From positions 124,001 through 188,000 of the forward strand of contig JBEOJY010000001.1 of the NCBI GenBank assembly GCA_040275305.1: DNA of 64,000 bases, read 5' to 3'. Below the pieces are notes generated by a model, which was not told the origin of the DNA, did not search any database, and saw only the letters and a program-made list of their open reading frames with translations. The DNA comes from JBEOJY01 sp040275305. GTDB lineage: Bacteria > Pseudomonadota > Alphaproteobacteria > UBA9219. Of this stretch, positions 34,420 through 43,415 are shown piece by piece. Numbering within the stretch: position 1 is the first letter of the stretch; every line of letters starts with the position of its first letter. The translations under genes and the position numbers were made by a program.

Positions 34420-35187
34420 ATGACGAATCAAGATCCTAGTTGCTCAGAAACTGAGGACGAGAAGGTCAATGCATTGTGGGCGGATCAAGATTACATTCTT
34501 AACAATATCGATCATGCGGATAGAGATTTTATAGCCAAGCACCCGGGATGTTCAGAAGTCGAACATCAAATTGGCCGATATCTGAATATGAAGAGCGCGA
34601 TCCGTGATATTGAAGATCATGGAATTTCCGGAGATGTTATCGAATTTGGGACATGGCAAGGGTTAAGCCTAATCCTTCTTGGCCGCGCCTTTGTAAATTC
34701 TAAAACCCCACGGAAATTTATCGGGATAGATTCGTTTGAAGGGCTGCCGGAAACCTCAACCGTATGGGAAAAGGGGCAGTTTGATAACACCAGCTTTGAT
34801 CTGGCTCATAAAAATATATCAGAGAAGATCAGCAAAGATCAGCGTTTTTCTTTGATCAAGGGGTGGTTTAACGACAAATCTGTTGCCAATCGACTGCGCC
34901 AAGAATCGGACGATGTCGTGTTGGTTCATTTTGACGCTGATTTAGGCTCTTCGACCACGCAAGCTCTGGAAATCGTGGAATATTACGTCAAGAAAAGCCA
35001 GCATCCGATGTTTTTTCTTTTTGATGATTGGGGCTGTCATCCCGACGAGGTTCCGGATGCCTTTTACGACTGGTTGGGAACTGCATCTGGCAGGTATCAG
35101 ATCAAGGCTGAAAAATTGTCTTCGACTAGATACACAAGATACTATAAAATTATTCCCCGCTGTATGAATATCCTGAAGATATTCTGA
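34420..35187 (+). CDS. TylF/MycF-like SAM-dependent methyltransferase
   Basis: A 255-residue methyltransferase. GDVIEFGTWQGLSLILLGRA is motif I, KFIGIDSFEGLPETS the strand with the acidic ribose ligand, VLVHFDADLGSSTTQALEIV the metal-binding region typical of TylF/MycF macrocin O-methyltransferases, and FFLFDDWGCHPDE the next acidic cluster. Such enzymes methylate sugars of antibiotics and surface glycans. It is richer in A+T than acs and lon and stands alone, so it was probably acquired. The target is unknown. Confidence 0.78.
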   Translation: MTNQDPSCSETEDEKVNALWADQDYILNNIDHADRDFIAKHPGCSEVEHQIGRYLNMKSAIRDIEDHGISGDVIEFGTWQGLSLILLGRAFVNSKTPRKFIGIDSFEGLPETSTVWEKGQFDNTSFDLAHKNISEKISKDQRFSLIKGWFNDKSVANRLRQESDDVVLVHFDADLGSSTTQALEIVEYYVKKSQHPMFFLFDDWGCHPDEVPDAFYDWLGTASGRYQIKAEKLSSTRYTRYYKIIPRCMNILKIF

Positions 35188-35396
35188 GCGCGCGCGAATG
35201 ATTTCTATCTGCAGGTTTGACTTTTCAGCGTTTTCCGCTCGTCGCGTTAGCGTGGGCTAAAGGTAGGCGCTTATGTGTGTTGCATGCGCTGAGAATCCCT
35301 AAGCTGCAGCGATATGCCGAACAGGCCCTATGAGATTTGTGGCGCAGTTGTAGTTTATCAGGAGTTGGAGCTTGGGGTTATGCGCATCTCTCGCGA

Positions 35397-35651
35397 TTAC
35401 TGCCCGCTTGATTTCCTTTTGATACCCTCGCCAACATCCTTGATGGCGTCGCCCAGTCGTTGGCCGGGCGTGCGGTCTTCGAGTTGGTCGATGGCTCGAT
35501 CCAGGCCTTGCGGAAGCGCGTCGATGGCGGCGTCGATTTTTTGTCCCGTCGTGCGGTCGTCTGGCGTTGTCAGGAATTTCCAGCCAGCCGCTCCGAGGAC
35601 GATCAGCGCGATTAGCGCGAGCAGAGCAAAGACGGGTTTGTTTTTTTTCAT
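35397..35651 (-). CDS. Small single-helix membrane protein, unknown
   Basis: An 84-residue protein: MKKNKPVF, one membrane helix (ALLALIALIVLGAAGWKFL), then a charged tail with a repeated phrase (DDRTTGQKIDAAIDALPQG and EDRTPGQRLGDAIKDVGEG). The internal duplication of about 28 residues is clear. It follows lon by 24 bases on the same strand, so it may be induced with it. I do not recognise its function. Confidence 0.7.
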   Translation of the reverse strand: MKKNKPVFALLALIALIVLGAAGWKFLTTPDDRTTGQKIDAAIDALPQGLDRAIDQLEDRTPGQRLGDAIKDVGEGIKRKSSGQ

Positions 35652-35675
35652 GGGGGATTCTCTGTCCTGCGCCTA

Positions 35676-38102
35676 TTAATGTCTGACAACATCTTCCGGT
35701 TTTCGTTTCTCCTCGACGGTCTTGAGCTTGATCGCCGAGGCCGTGAGTTCCGCGTTTTCATCCCACTCGATTGGTATAAGCGGTTTCGTGAGCGCGAATT
35801 TCAGGACCTCTTCGACCGTGTTGGTGAGGATGAGATGGAGTCCCTTCTTGACGTTATCGGGGATTTCCGACAGGTCGCGTTCGTTTTCTTTCGGGATTAG
35901 GACAGTCGTGAGTCCACCGCGCAAAGCCGCAAGGAGTTTTTCTTTCAGGCCGCCAATTGGCAGTACGCGGCCACGCAACGTGATTTCTCCTGTCATCGCA
36001 ACGTCCTTGCGCACGGGGATGCCCGTGAGAACCGAGACGATGGAGGTGACCATGCCGACGCCTGCGCTGGGGCCGTCTTTGGGGATTGCGCCTTCGGGCA
36101 AGTGCACGTGGATGTCGCGTTTGTCGAGCAGCGTTGGCTTGATGCCGAAGGCGATGGCGCGTGACTTCACATAACTTTCCGCCGCCTGTACCGACTCCTT
36201 CATCACATCGCCGAGTTTTCCAGTCGTCGTGATTTTGCCTTTGCCGGGCAGGGCGACTGCTTCGATCGACAGCAATTCGCCGCCGACTTCGGTCCATGCC
36301 AGGCCTGTCGTTACGCCGACAAGATCCTCAGGCTCCACCTCGCCGTAGCGGAATTTTTTCACGCCGAGATATTTGCCGAGGTTGCGGCGCGTGATGTGGA
36401 TCGCGCTAGGCTTTTTCGTCAGGATATCCTTGACTGATTTGCGGGCGAGGCTGGCTAGTTCGCGTTCCATGTTGCGGACGCCCGCTTCGCGCGTGTAGTA
36501 GCGCACGATATCGCGTAGGGCGTCATCCGAGACTGAGAACTCGCTTTTCTTGAGGCCGTGCTCCTTGATGACTTTCGGAATCAGATGCTGTTCCGAAATG
36601 GCGAGCTTTTCGTCCTCCGTGTAGCCGGACAGACGGATCAGCTCCATGCGGTCGAGCAGGGGCTGGGGCATGCGCAGTGTGTTGGCGGTGCAAACGAACA
36701 TGACGTCCGAAAGATCGTAATCGACTTCAAGATAATGATCGCTGAAAGCGCTGTTCTGTTCCGGATCGAGCACTTCAAGCAACGCCGAGGACGGGTCGCC
36801 GCGCCAATCGGAACCGAGTTTGTCGACTTCGTCGAGCAGAAACAGCGGGTTGCTTGATTTCGCTTTCTTCATGCCTTGAATGATCTTGCCGGGCATGGAG
36901 CCGATGTAGGTGCGGCGATGGCCACGGATTTCGGCTTCGTCGCGTACGCCGCCCAGCGACATGCGCACAAAATTGCGTCCAGTGGCGCGCGCGATGGACT
37001 TTCCGAGCGAGGTCTTGCCGACGCCGGGCGGGCCGACGAGGCAGAGGATCGCGCCTTTCATCTTTGGTTGGCGCTGCTGAACCGCGAGGTATTCAAGGAT
37101 GCGTTCCTTGACTTTCTCCAGTCCATAGTGGTCTTCGTCGAGAATCTTTTCCGCAGCCTTGATGTCGCGGCGCGTGCGCGTGCGTTCGTCCCACGGTATC
37201 CCCAGAATCCAGTCAAGATAGTTGCGCACGACGGTCGCTTCTGCCGACATGGGACTCATGGCTTTGAGTTTTTTCAGTTCGGCATGGCATTTTTCTTTCG
37301 CTTCTTTACCAAGCCTCACGGTTTCTATTTTCTTCTGCAGTTCTTCAAGCTCGTTGGAGCCGTCTTCCCCTTCTCCAAGCTCCTTCTGGATCGCCTTCAT
37401 CTGCTCGTTGAGATAGTAGTTGCGTTGCGTGTCCTCCATCTGCTTTTTCACGCGCAAGCGGATTTTCTTCTCGACCTGCAGAACGCCCATTTCTCCTTCC
37501 ATCTGGGAATAGATTTTCTCAAGCCGCTCGTTGACCGAGGCGGTTTCGAGCAGGGCCTGCTTGTCCGCGATTTTCAGAGAGAGGTGCGAAGCGACGGTGT
37601 CGGCAAGTTTGCCCGGCTCGTCGATCTGGTTGACCGAGACAAGCACTTCCGGCGGGATCTTTCGGTTTAGTTTGATGTATTGGTCGAACTGGTTCACGAC
37701 CGAGCGCATCAGGGCTTCGAGTTCGCCGCGATCGCCGGTATGTTCCTCAATGGGTTCAGCCCAGGCCTGAAAGAATTCGTTGTTATCGGTAAACTGAGTC
37801 ACGTGGGCGCGGTGGCCGCCTTCTACCAACACCTTCACGGTGCCATCCGGCAGCTTTAGCAATTGCAGAATGGTGCCGACGGTTCCGGTTTCGTAGAGTC
37901 CATCGCGCGTGGGTTCTTCTTGCGCGGAGGTTTTTTGCGTCAGTAGCAGCACCTGCTTGTCGTCCTGCATGACATCTTCCAGCGCGCGCACCGATTTCTC
38001 GCGTCCAACGAACAGCGGCACAATCATGTGCGGGAAGATCACGATGTCGCGGAGGGGCAGGATCGGGTAGAGCGTGTTGCCGGATGATTTTTGTGACGCC
38101 AT
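35676..38102 (-). CDS. lon: ATP-dependent protease Lon
   Basis: An 808-residue LonA. YPILPLRDIVIFPHMIVPLF starts the substrate-binding N-domain; coiled region follows; CLVGPPGVGKTSLGKSIA is Walker A, NPLFLLDEVDKLGSD Walker B, and IPKDGPSAGVGM contains the catalytic Ser of the Ser-Lys pair. It degrades misfolded and regulatory proteins in the cytoplasm. The ATG at 38102 is the normal start. A heat-shock-like promoter is visible upstream. rnpB lies further upstream on the same strand. Confidence 0.98.
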   Translation of the reverse strand: MASQKSSGNTLYPILPLRDIVIFPHMIVPLFVGREKSVRALEDVMQDDKQVLLLTQKTSAQEEPTRDGLYETGTVGTILQLLKLPDGTVKVLVEGGHRAHVTQFTDNNEFFQAWAEPIEEHTGDRGELEALMRSVVNQFDQYIKLNRKIPPEVLVSVNQIDEPGKLADTVASHLSLKIADKQALLETASVNERLEKIYSQMEGEMGVLQVEKKIRLRVKKQMEDTQRNYYLNEQMKAIQKELGEGEDGSNELEELQKKIETVRLGKEAKEKCHAELKKLKAMSPMSAEATVVRNYLDWILGIPWDERTRTRRDIKAAEKILDEDHYGLEKVKERILEYLAVQQRQPKMKGAILCLVGPPGVGKTSLGKSIARATGRNFVRMSLGGVRDEAEIRGHRRTYIGSMPGKIIQGMKKAKSSNPLFLLDEVDKLGSDWRGDPSSALLEVLDPEQNSAFSDHYLEVDYDLSDVMFVCTANTLRMPQPLLDRMELIRLSGYTEDEKLAISEQHLIPKVIKEHGLKKSEFSVSDDALRDIVRYYTREAGVRNMERELASLARKSVKDILTKKPSAIHITRRNLGKYLGVKKFRYGEVEPEDLVGVTTGLAWTEVGGELLSIEAVALPGKGKITTTGKLGDVMKESVQAAESYVKSRAIAFGIKPTLLDKRDIHVHLPEGAIPKDGPSAGVGMVTSIVSVLTGIPVRKDVAMTGEITLRGRVLPIGGLKEKLLAALRGGLTTVLIPKENERDLSEIPDNVKKGLHLILTNTVEEVLKFALTKPLIPIEWDENAELTASAIKLKTVEEKRKPEDVVRH

Positions 38103-38210
38103 TGCGTATCCTTTCTTCGGGAACGAGCCCTGTCCATAAGCCGATAGCTAGACATGTCGAAGACGGTCTTGGCCAATGTCTGATTGGTTATTATGGTCGG
38201 AACTCGTTAA

Positions 38211-38241
38211 TAATCTGGCCTTTCCGGGGGGCGGTTTCAAG
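38211..38241 (-). promoter_or_regulatory. Candidate RpoH (sigma-32) promoter of lon
   Basis: On the minus strand CTTGAAA is followed after 16 bases by CCAGATTA, close to the heat-shock consensus CTTGAAA / CCCCATnT. It lies about 110 bases before lon, a known heat-shock gene. The spacing is slightly long, so this is tentative. Confidence 0.35.
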
Positions 38242-38381
38242 GCTTAAACCTCTTGATTCTTCATTTTCAGAAAAATATAGGCGGAATTAAGGACGTTCGA
38301 GAGGAAAAATGGGGGGCGAGGGGGTATTAGAAGCGCTCAATGGTTAATAATTGCAGTTTTTCATGGTCTTGCTGCGTCAAA

Positions 38382-38839
38382 ATGCGCCAGATGGCCTGTA
38401 AGCCGGGTTCTGTCACCACAATTCTTGCGTTTTGTGGTTGACGGCCATTCATCTGGGACACCCGTTGCCGGATGCCTCACGCGACCAACCCGAACCGCCA
38501 GCAGAGAAGGCTGCGCGCGCATCTGCCCAATCAGCGGGCACCGCCACGCTACGCGGTTCCTATTTGGTCTTGCTTCCGGTGGGGTTTTCCATGCCGCCTG
38601 CGTTACCGCCTGCGCGGTGCGCTCTTACCGCACCTTTTCACCTTTTCCTTCCGTTTCCGGAAGGTAGTTTGTTTTCTGTGGCACTTTCCCTGAAGTCGCC
38701 CTCGCCGGACGTTATCCGGCACCGTTTTCTCTTGAAGCCCGGACTTTCCTCCCGTCACTCACTCGCAGCGTGGTTGCACAAATATTAGGCAACAGCGCGG
38801 CGGGTGAGTGACAGGCGACCATCCGGCCATCTGGCACAG
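38382..38839 (-). ncRNA. rnpB: RNase P RNA, class A
   Basis: On the minus strand the 5' part contains GGGAGGAAAGTCCGGGCTTC, the universal start of the RNase P catalytic core, and the 3' part ends ACAGAACCCGGCTTACAGGC, the universal end. The ends pair perfectly as helix P1: TGTGCCAGATGGCC at about 38838-38825 with GGCCATCTGGCGCA at about 38396-38383 (one G-T pair). In between lie the P-loop strings expected of a bacterial type A RNA. Length is about 457 bases. It processes the 5' ends of tRNA precursors with protein RnpA. Exact ends are inferred from P1. Confidence 0.95.
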
Positions 38840-39069
38840 TAGAGATACTAGCATGACCCGATTGCTTGCTGAAGGATAATGTCGATGTCCTTTGACGTGG
38901 CTTCAAGAGCACAATGTTAGGAAAAATGGTGAGAAATGAAGAGTAAGGGGTTGTATTCGTGGGCCGCAAGCTCTATAACGCATATTGTCATACGCATCAG
39001 TATAAGGCCACGCGGCAACGGATTGCCGATCTCGCGGGGGCTTGGGTTTAAACATATCAGGAGAACTCT

Positions 39070-40173
39070 ATGACTCGTGTATATCTTTCTGCTTTGGCTT
39101 GCGCTGCTATTTTGGCGGCAGTTCCGTTCGCTTCGGCTCATGCGGATCCAGTTCCCGGCTGGTATGTCGGCGGTGGCGTAGGCGCTAATTTCGCGCATGA
39201 TTCGACCGCGCACCACACCTCAGGCGACAGCACGATCGAATATGATCCCGGTCTGACCTATCTTGGCAATGTCGGCTATGGCTGGCGCAATGGCCTTCGT
39301 TTGGAAGGCGAGGCTATGCACAGCCGTTCGAATGTCGTGCGCATGCGGAATTCGCCTGCGAATTCTTCATATGACGGTCATCTTAGCAATACCGATTTGT
39401 TCGCTAACGTGTTTTATGACATTAACACCAATACGCGGCTGACCCCTTATGTGGGCGCTGGCGCGGGCGTCGCGTTTGTCAATGCGGACAATATCGGCGT
39501 GTTTTCCAACAATGGGTTCATTGATGGCACGGAGACTGAGTTTGCTTATCAGGGCATTCTCGGCGTTGCTGCGAAACTCGACAAGAACTGGGCTTTGACG
39601 GCGGACTATCGTTATATCCGCACGACTGAGCCGAGCTTCAAGAATACGCTCGACGCAACGAAGTCTGCGACCGAGAATGTTTCGCACAATGTGATCTTTG
39701 GCATTCGTTACACGTTTGGTCAGCCGGAAGCTCCGGTGGCGCAGGTTATGCCTGCTCCTGAACCAGCTCCCGCGATGAGGACGGCTGCTCCTCCGCAGGT
39801 TGCGCCGCTGACGGCTGAACGTCCAGTGGTTGCCCCTGTTCCGCAGAGCTACATGGTGTTTTTCGACTTTGATCGTTCGGACTTGACGGCGGAAGCCAAG
39901 CGCATCCTTGCTTCGGCTGCGCAAGATTTCCAGCGTGGCGGTTATGTTCGTATCGTCGTGACGGGGCATACCGATACGATGGGCACGAACAAGTATAATC
40001 AGAAGCTGTCCGAGCGTCGCGCGGCTGCCGTTCGCGTCGAGCTGATGAAGCTTGGCGTTGATCGTTCGGCGATTGCCGCGAATGGGGTCGGCGAGGATGG
40101 TTTGCTGGTTCCGACTAACGATCAGGTCCGCGAGGCTCAGAATCGTCGCGCTGAGATCGTGTTCAATCGCTAA
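39070..40173 (+). CDS. OmpA family outer membrane protein
   Basis: A 367-residue protein. After a signal peptide (cut near SAHADPVP) comes an eight-stranded barrel of about 210 residues (GWYVGGGVGANFAHD to NVIFGIRYTFG), a Pro/Ala-rich hinge, and an OmpA C-terminal peptidoglycan-binding domain: YMVFFDFDRSDLTAEAKRIL, VTGHTDTMGTNKYNQKLSER and NRRAEIVFNR, with the conserved Asp and Arg. It anchors the outer membrane to murein. AGGAGA precedes the ATG; a strong terminator follows. Confidence 0.95.
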   Translation: MTRVYLSALACAAILAAVPFASAHADPVPGWYVGGGVGANFAHDSTAHHTSGDSTIEYDPGLTYLGNVGYGWRNGLRLEGEAMHSRSNVVRMRNSPANSSYDGHLSNTDLFANVFYDINTNTRLTPYVGAGAGVAFVNADNIGVFSNNGFIDGTETEFAYQGILGVAAKLDKNWALTADYRYIRTTEPSFKNTLDATKSATENVSHNVIFGIRYTFGQPEAPVAQVMPAPEPAPAMRTAAPPQVAPLTAERPVVAPVPQSYMVFFDFDRSDLTAEAKRILASAAQDFQRGGYVRIVVTGHTDTMGTNKYNQKLSERRAAAVRVELMKLGVDRSAIAANGVGEDGLLVPTNDQVREAQNRRAEIVFNR

Positions 40174-40193
40174 TTTTTGATTTGTGGATCGAG

Positions 40194-40230
40194 AATCGCC
40201 GCTGGCAGAGATGCCGGCGGCGATTTTTTT
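40194..40230 (+). terminator. Rho-independent terminator of the ompA-like gene
   Basis: AATCGCCGCTGGCA, loop GAGA, TGCCGGCGGCGATT pair over 14 bases with one G-T pair, followed by a run of T. It lies 20 bases after the stop. Confidence 0.9.
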
Positions 40231-40345
40231 GCGGTGCGCGCTTGTCTTCGCATAGTGTATATCTGTTCTGAACTAGGCTTTGGGATGCGCCGCGATCATC
40301 AGAAATTTGATTATTAACCCTTGTTTGCGCGAGAGGAACATCATT

Positions 40346-41320
40346 ATGGGTCATCCTGGTTTTCCCGTTACGCGCATGAGGCGGCTGCGCAAGACAGAGC
40401 AATTGCGCAACCTTATGCGCGAGAATTGCGTTTCCCCTAGTGATTTGATCTATCCAATCTTCGTTGAAGAGGATGCGCAAGATTTCACGCCGATTCCTTC
40501 CATGCCGGGCGTTATGCGTATTCCCGAAGCGAAGCTTGCGGGCGAGGTCAAGGCGATGGCGGTGGATGGGGTCAAGTCCGTCATGATGTTCGGCGTGTCG
40601 CATCGCAAGGATGCTTCGGGAAGCGATTCCTGGAAATCGGACGGGCTGCTTGCAAGGATGGTCAAGCGGGCCAAGGACGCTGCGCCGGAACTCGTCGTCA
40701 TAGCGGATGCCTGTTTCTGCGAATACACGGATCACGGACATTGTGGCGTGGTCGAAGGGCCGCATGTTCACAACGACAGGACGATTGGCAATCTGGGGCG
40801 GCAGGCCGTCACGGCGGCGAAGGCTGGCGCTGACATCATTGCGCCTTCGTCGATGATGGATGGGCAGGTCACGGCAATTCGCGAGGCGCTTGATGCGGAC
40901 GGTTATGAAGACGTACCGATCATGGCCTATTCCTCGAAATTCGCTTCGGCCTTTTATGGGCCTTTTCGGGCCGCTGCGGGATGCGAGTTGAAGGGCGACC
41001 GCAAGGCTTATCAGATGGATCCTATGAATGGGCGCGAGGCGATACGCGAGTCCTTGCTCGACGAGGATGAGGGCGCCGATATACTGATGGTCAAGCCCGG
41101 CTTGCCCTATCTTGATATACTTGCCCGGTTGCGCGAGCGGACGTTGCTGCCTTTGGCGGTCTATCAAGTCAGCGGCGAATACGCGATGATCAAGTTCGCG
41201 GCCGCTGCGGGCGCTGTGGACGAAAAGCGCGTTGTGCGCGAGACGTTGTGCGCGTTCAAGAGGGCTGGCGCGGATTTGATCCTGACATATTTTGCTCGCG
41301 ACTTTGCGCGGGAAGGATGA
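40346..41320 (+). CDS. hemB: Delta-aminolevulinic acid dehydratase (porphobilinogen synthase)
   Basis: A 324-residue HemB. MRRLRKTEQLRNLMRENCVS starts the family, DACFCEYTDHGHCG near residue 120 is the metal site, and APSSMMDGQVTAIREALD and MVKPGLPYLDIL hold the two Schiff-base Lys regions. It joins two aminolevulinate molecules to porphobilinogen in haem synthesis. The three Cys (C-x-C-x7-C) mark a zinc-type enzyme, whereas several alphaproteobacterial HemB proteins have the Cys-free magnesium type. AGAGGA precedes the ATG. Confidence 0.97.
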   Translation: MGHPGFPVTRMRRLRKTEQLRNLMRENCVSPSDLIYPIFVEEDAQDFTPIPSMPGVMRIPEAKLAGEVKAMAVDGVKSVMMFGVSHRKDASGSDSWKSDGLLARMVKRAKDAAPELVVIADACFCEYTDHGHCGVVEGPHVHNDRTIGNLGRQAVTAAKAGADIIAPSSMMDGQVTAIREALDADGYEDVPIMAYSSKFASAFYGPFRAAAGCELKGDRKAYQMDPMNGREAIRESLLDEDEGADILMVKPGLPYLDILARLRERTLLPLAVYQVSGEYAMIKFAAAAGAVDEKRVVRETLCAFKRAGADLILTYFARDFAREG

Positions 41321-41473
41321 GTGGCGAGTCGCGGTTGATTATAGGCCTATGCCAAGAAGTTATTTGACTGGTTCTTCAGTTTGACTCTTGTGTCGCCCGT
41401 AGTAGATTGCTCACGCGGTTTCTGATTATTATTCTTTCGCGTTCCGCGACTTGACTGACCCGGAGTATGGCTT

Positions 41474-42097
41474 ATGGCGGCTTCTGCATCATCCGCGCCC
41501 AATGATTCAGACGAGGCGTGTAGCGCCTCGTCATCCTGCTGCTGCCGAAGCGGAGAAGACGAGACCTCGCGTCGAGATTTCCTGACATATACGGCAGCGG
41601 CGATGGCGGGGGTCGGCGCGTGCGCCGTTGCCTATCCTTTACTGGACTCGTTAAGCCCTGCGGCGGATACGTTGGCGATGGCGACGACCGAAGTGGATGT
41701 TTCGAAGCTTAGGGAAGGCGAGGCGCTGACGGTTGTCTGGCAAGGCAAACCGGTGTTCATTCGCCGTCGAACGAAGGAAGAAATCGAAGCGGCGCGCGTG
41801 GCCGCTATGGGGGACCTCAAAGATCCGGAAACGGATCAGGCGCGAGTTAAGCAGTCCGCCTTGAACGGGCAGGAGCGGCCTGAATGGCTTGTGATGACGG
41901 GCGTCTGCACTCATCTTGGCTGTATTCCGTTGGGCCAGAAGCCGACGGAACCGCATGGCGAGTTCGGCGGCTGGTTTTGTCCCTGCCATGGGTCGCAATA
42001 CGACACGTCCGGGCGTATCCGTAAGGGGCCTGCGCCGAAGAATCTCGAAATTCCGCCGTATCAATTCTCGGATGAGACGCACATTAAGATCGGGTAA
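41474..42097 (+). CDS. petA: Ubiquinol-cytochrome c reductase, Rieske iron-sulfur subunit
   Basis: A 207-residue protein. A Tat-type signal anchor (ETSRRDFLTYTAAAMAG) is preceded by an unusual Ser/Cys-rich head with SCCC at residues 21-24. The cluster motifs are VCTHLGCIPLG and WFCPCHGSQYDTSGRI, giving the two Cys and two His ligands of the 2Fe-2S centre. It accepts electrons from ubiquinol in the bc1 complex. petB starts 34 bases downstream and petC overlaps petB. Confidence 0.97.
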   Translation: MAASASSAPNDSDEACSASSSCCCRSGEDETSRRDFLTYTAAAMAGVGACAVAYPLLDSLSPAADTLAMATTEVDVSKLREGEALTVVWQGKPVFIRRRTKEEIEAARVAAMGDLKDPETDQARVKQSALNGQERPEWLVMTGVCTHLGCIPLGQKPTEPHGEFGGWFCPCHGSQYDTSGRIRKGPAPKNLEIPPYQFSDETHIKIG

Positions 42098-42131
42098 GTT
42101 CTTTTCCGCTTTTGACTTCAAGGTTCCTGCC

Positions 42132-43415
42132 ATGTCCCAAGGCGAGCGCGTTATCTTTAGCAATCCCGTCGTTCGCTGGATCGACGAACGGCTTCCGATT
42201 TTCTCACTGATGCAAAAGGAATATGGCGCTTACCCCACGCCGAGGAATTTCAACTATATGTGGGTGTTCGGCGCGATTGCCTTATTCATGTTGATGGCGA
42301 TGATCGCGACAGGCGTGGTTCTGGCGATGCATTATACGCCTTCGACTGACAAGGCGTTCGATTCGGTCGAGCGGATTATGCGCGACGTCAACTGGGGCTG
42401 GTTGATCCGCACGATCCATATGAATGGCGCGTCTATGTTCTTTGCCGCTGTGTATTTCCATATTTTTCGCGGCATTTATTATGGGTCGTACAAGAATCCG
42501 CGCGAGCTGGTTTGGGTGATTGGCGTCGTCGTGTTTCTTGTCATGATGGCGACGGCGTTCATGGGCTATGTGTTGCCATGGGGGCAGATGAGTTTCTGGG
42601 CCGCGACGGTCATCACCAAGCTGTTTTCGGCAGTGCCGTTTATCGGCGATTGGCTGGTGCGTTGGCTGTGGGGCGGCTTTGCGGTCGATAATCCGACGCT
42701 CAACAGATTTTTCGCACTGCACTTTCTTTTGCCGTTCGTGATCTTCGGCCTTGTGTTCTTGCATGTCGCGGCGCTGCATGTCAGCAAGTCTAATAATCCT
42801 CTTGGCGTCGATCCAAAGACATCGCGCGATACACTGCCTTTTCATCCTTACTATACGGTCAAGGACAGTTTCGCGTTGGTCGTGTTTTTGGTCCTATTCG
42901 CGGCGGTGGTTTGTTATTGGCCGGATAAACTTGGGCATCCCGATAATTTTATCCCGGCTAACCCCATGTCGACGCCTGCGCATATTGTTCCGGAGTGGTA
43001 CTTCCTGCCATTCTATGCCATTTTGCGCTCGTTCACGATTGATATTCATTTGCCTTTCACGCATGTCGTTCTGATTTCCTCTAAGCTGGGCGGCGTGATC
43101 CTGATGTTTGGCGCTGTGGCGATGCTGTTGCTTCTGCCGTGGATTGATCGTTCGCCGGTGCGCTCGGCGCTGTTTCGTCCATGGTTTCGGGTGGCCTGTT
43201 GGCTGTTTCTGCTGGATTGCCTTATTCTTGGCTGGATTGGCGCAATGCCGCCTGAGGGGCTTTATCTCGTCATAGGGCAGGTGGCGACGGTCCTGTATTT
43301 CACCTTCTTTCTTGTGGCTTTGCCGCTTCTGGCAAAATTCGAGAAGACTTTGCCTTTGCCGGAGAGTATCGAGACGGCGATGCGCAAAGCCGCGCGGGAG
43401 CATGACGATGCGTGA
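42132..43415 (+). CDS. petB: Ubiquinol-cytochrome c reductase, cytochrome b subunit
   Basis: A 427-residue protein with eight membrane segments. HMNGASMFFAAVYFHIFRG and HFLLPFVIFGLVFLHVAALH carry the His pairs for the two b haems, YVLPWGQMSFWAATVITKLF is the Qo cd1 helix and VPEWYFLPFYAILRS the PEWY motif. The ATG at 42132 gives the usual length. It overlaps petC by eight bases. Confidence 0.98.
   Translation: MSQGERVIFSNPVVRWIDERLPIFSLMQKEYGAYPTPRNFNYMWVFGAIALFMLMAMIATGVVLAMHYTPSTDKAFDSVERIMRDVNWGWLIRTIHMNGASMFFAAVYFHIFRGIYYGSYKNPRELVWVIGVVVFLVMMATAFMGYVLPWGQMSFWAATVITKLFSAVPFIGDWLVRWLWGGFAVDNPTLNRFFALHFLLPFVIFGLVFLHVAALHVSKSNNPLGVDPKTSRDTLPFHPYYTVKDSFALVVFLVLFAAVVCYWPDKLGHPDNFIPANPMSTPAHIVPEWYFLPFYAILRSFTIDIHLPFTHVVLISSKLGGVILMFGAVAMLLLLPWIDRSPVRSALFRPWFRVACWLFLLDCLILGWIGAMPPEGLYLVIGQVATVLYFTFFLVALPLLAKFEKTLPLPESIETAMRKAAREHDDA

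Noticed and set aside
35314..35679. A 121-codon plus-strand frame beginning MPNRPYEICGAVVV
   Set aside because: Most of it is antisense to the better supported small membrane protein gene; the first 28 codons alone are not enough.
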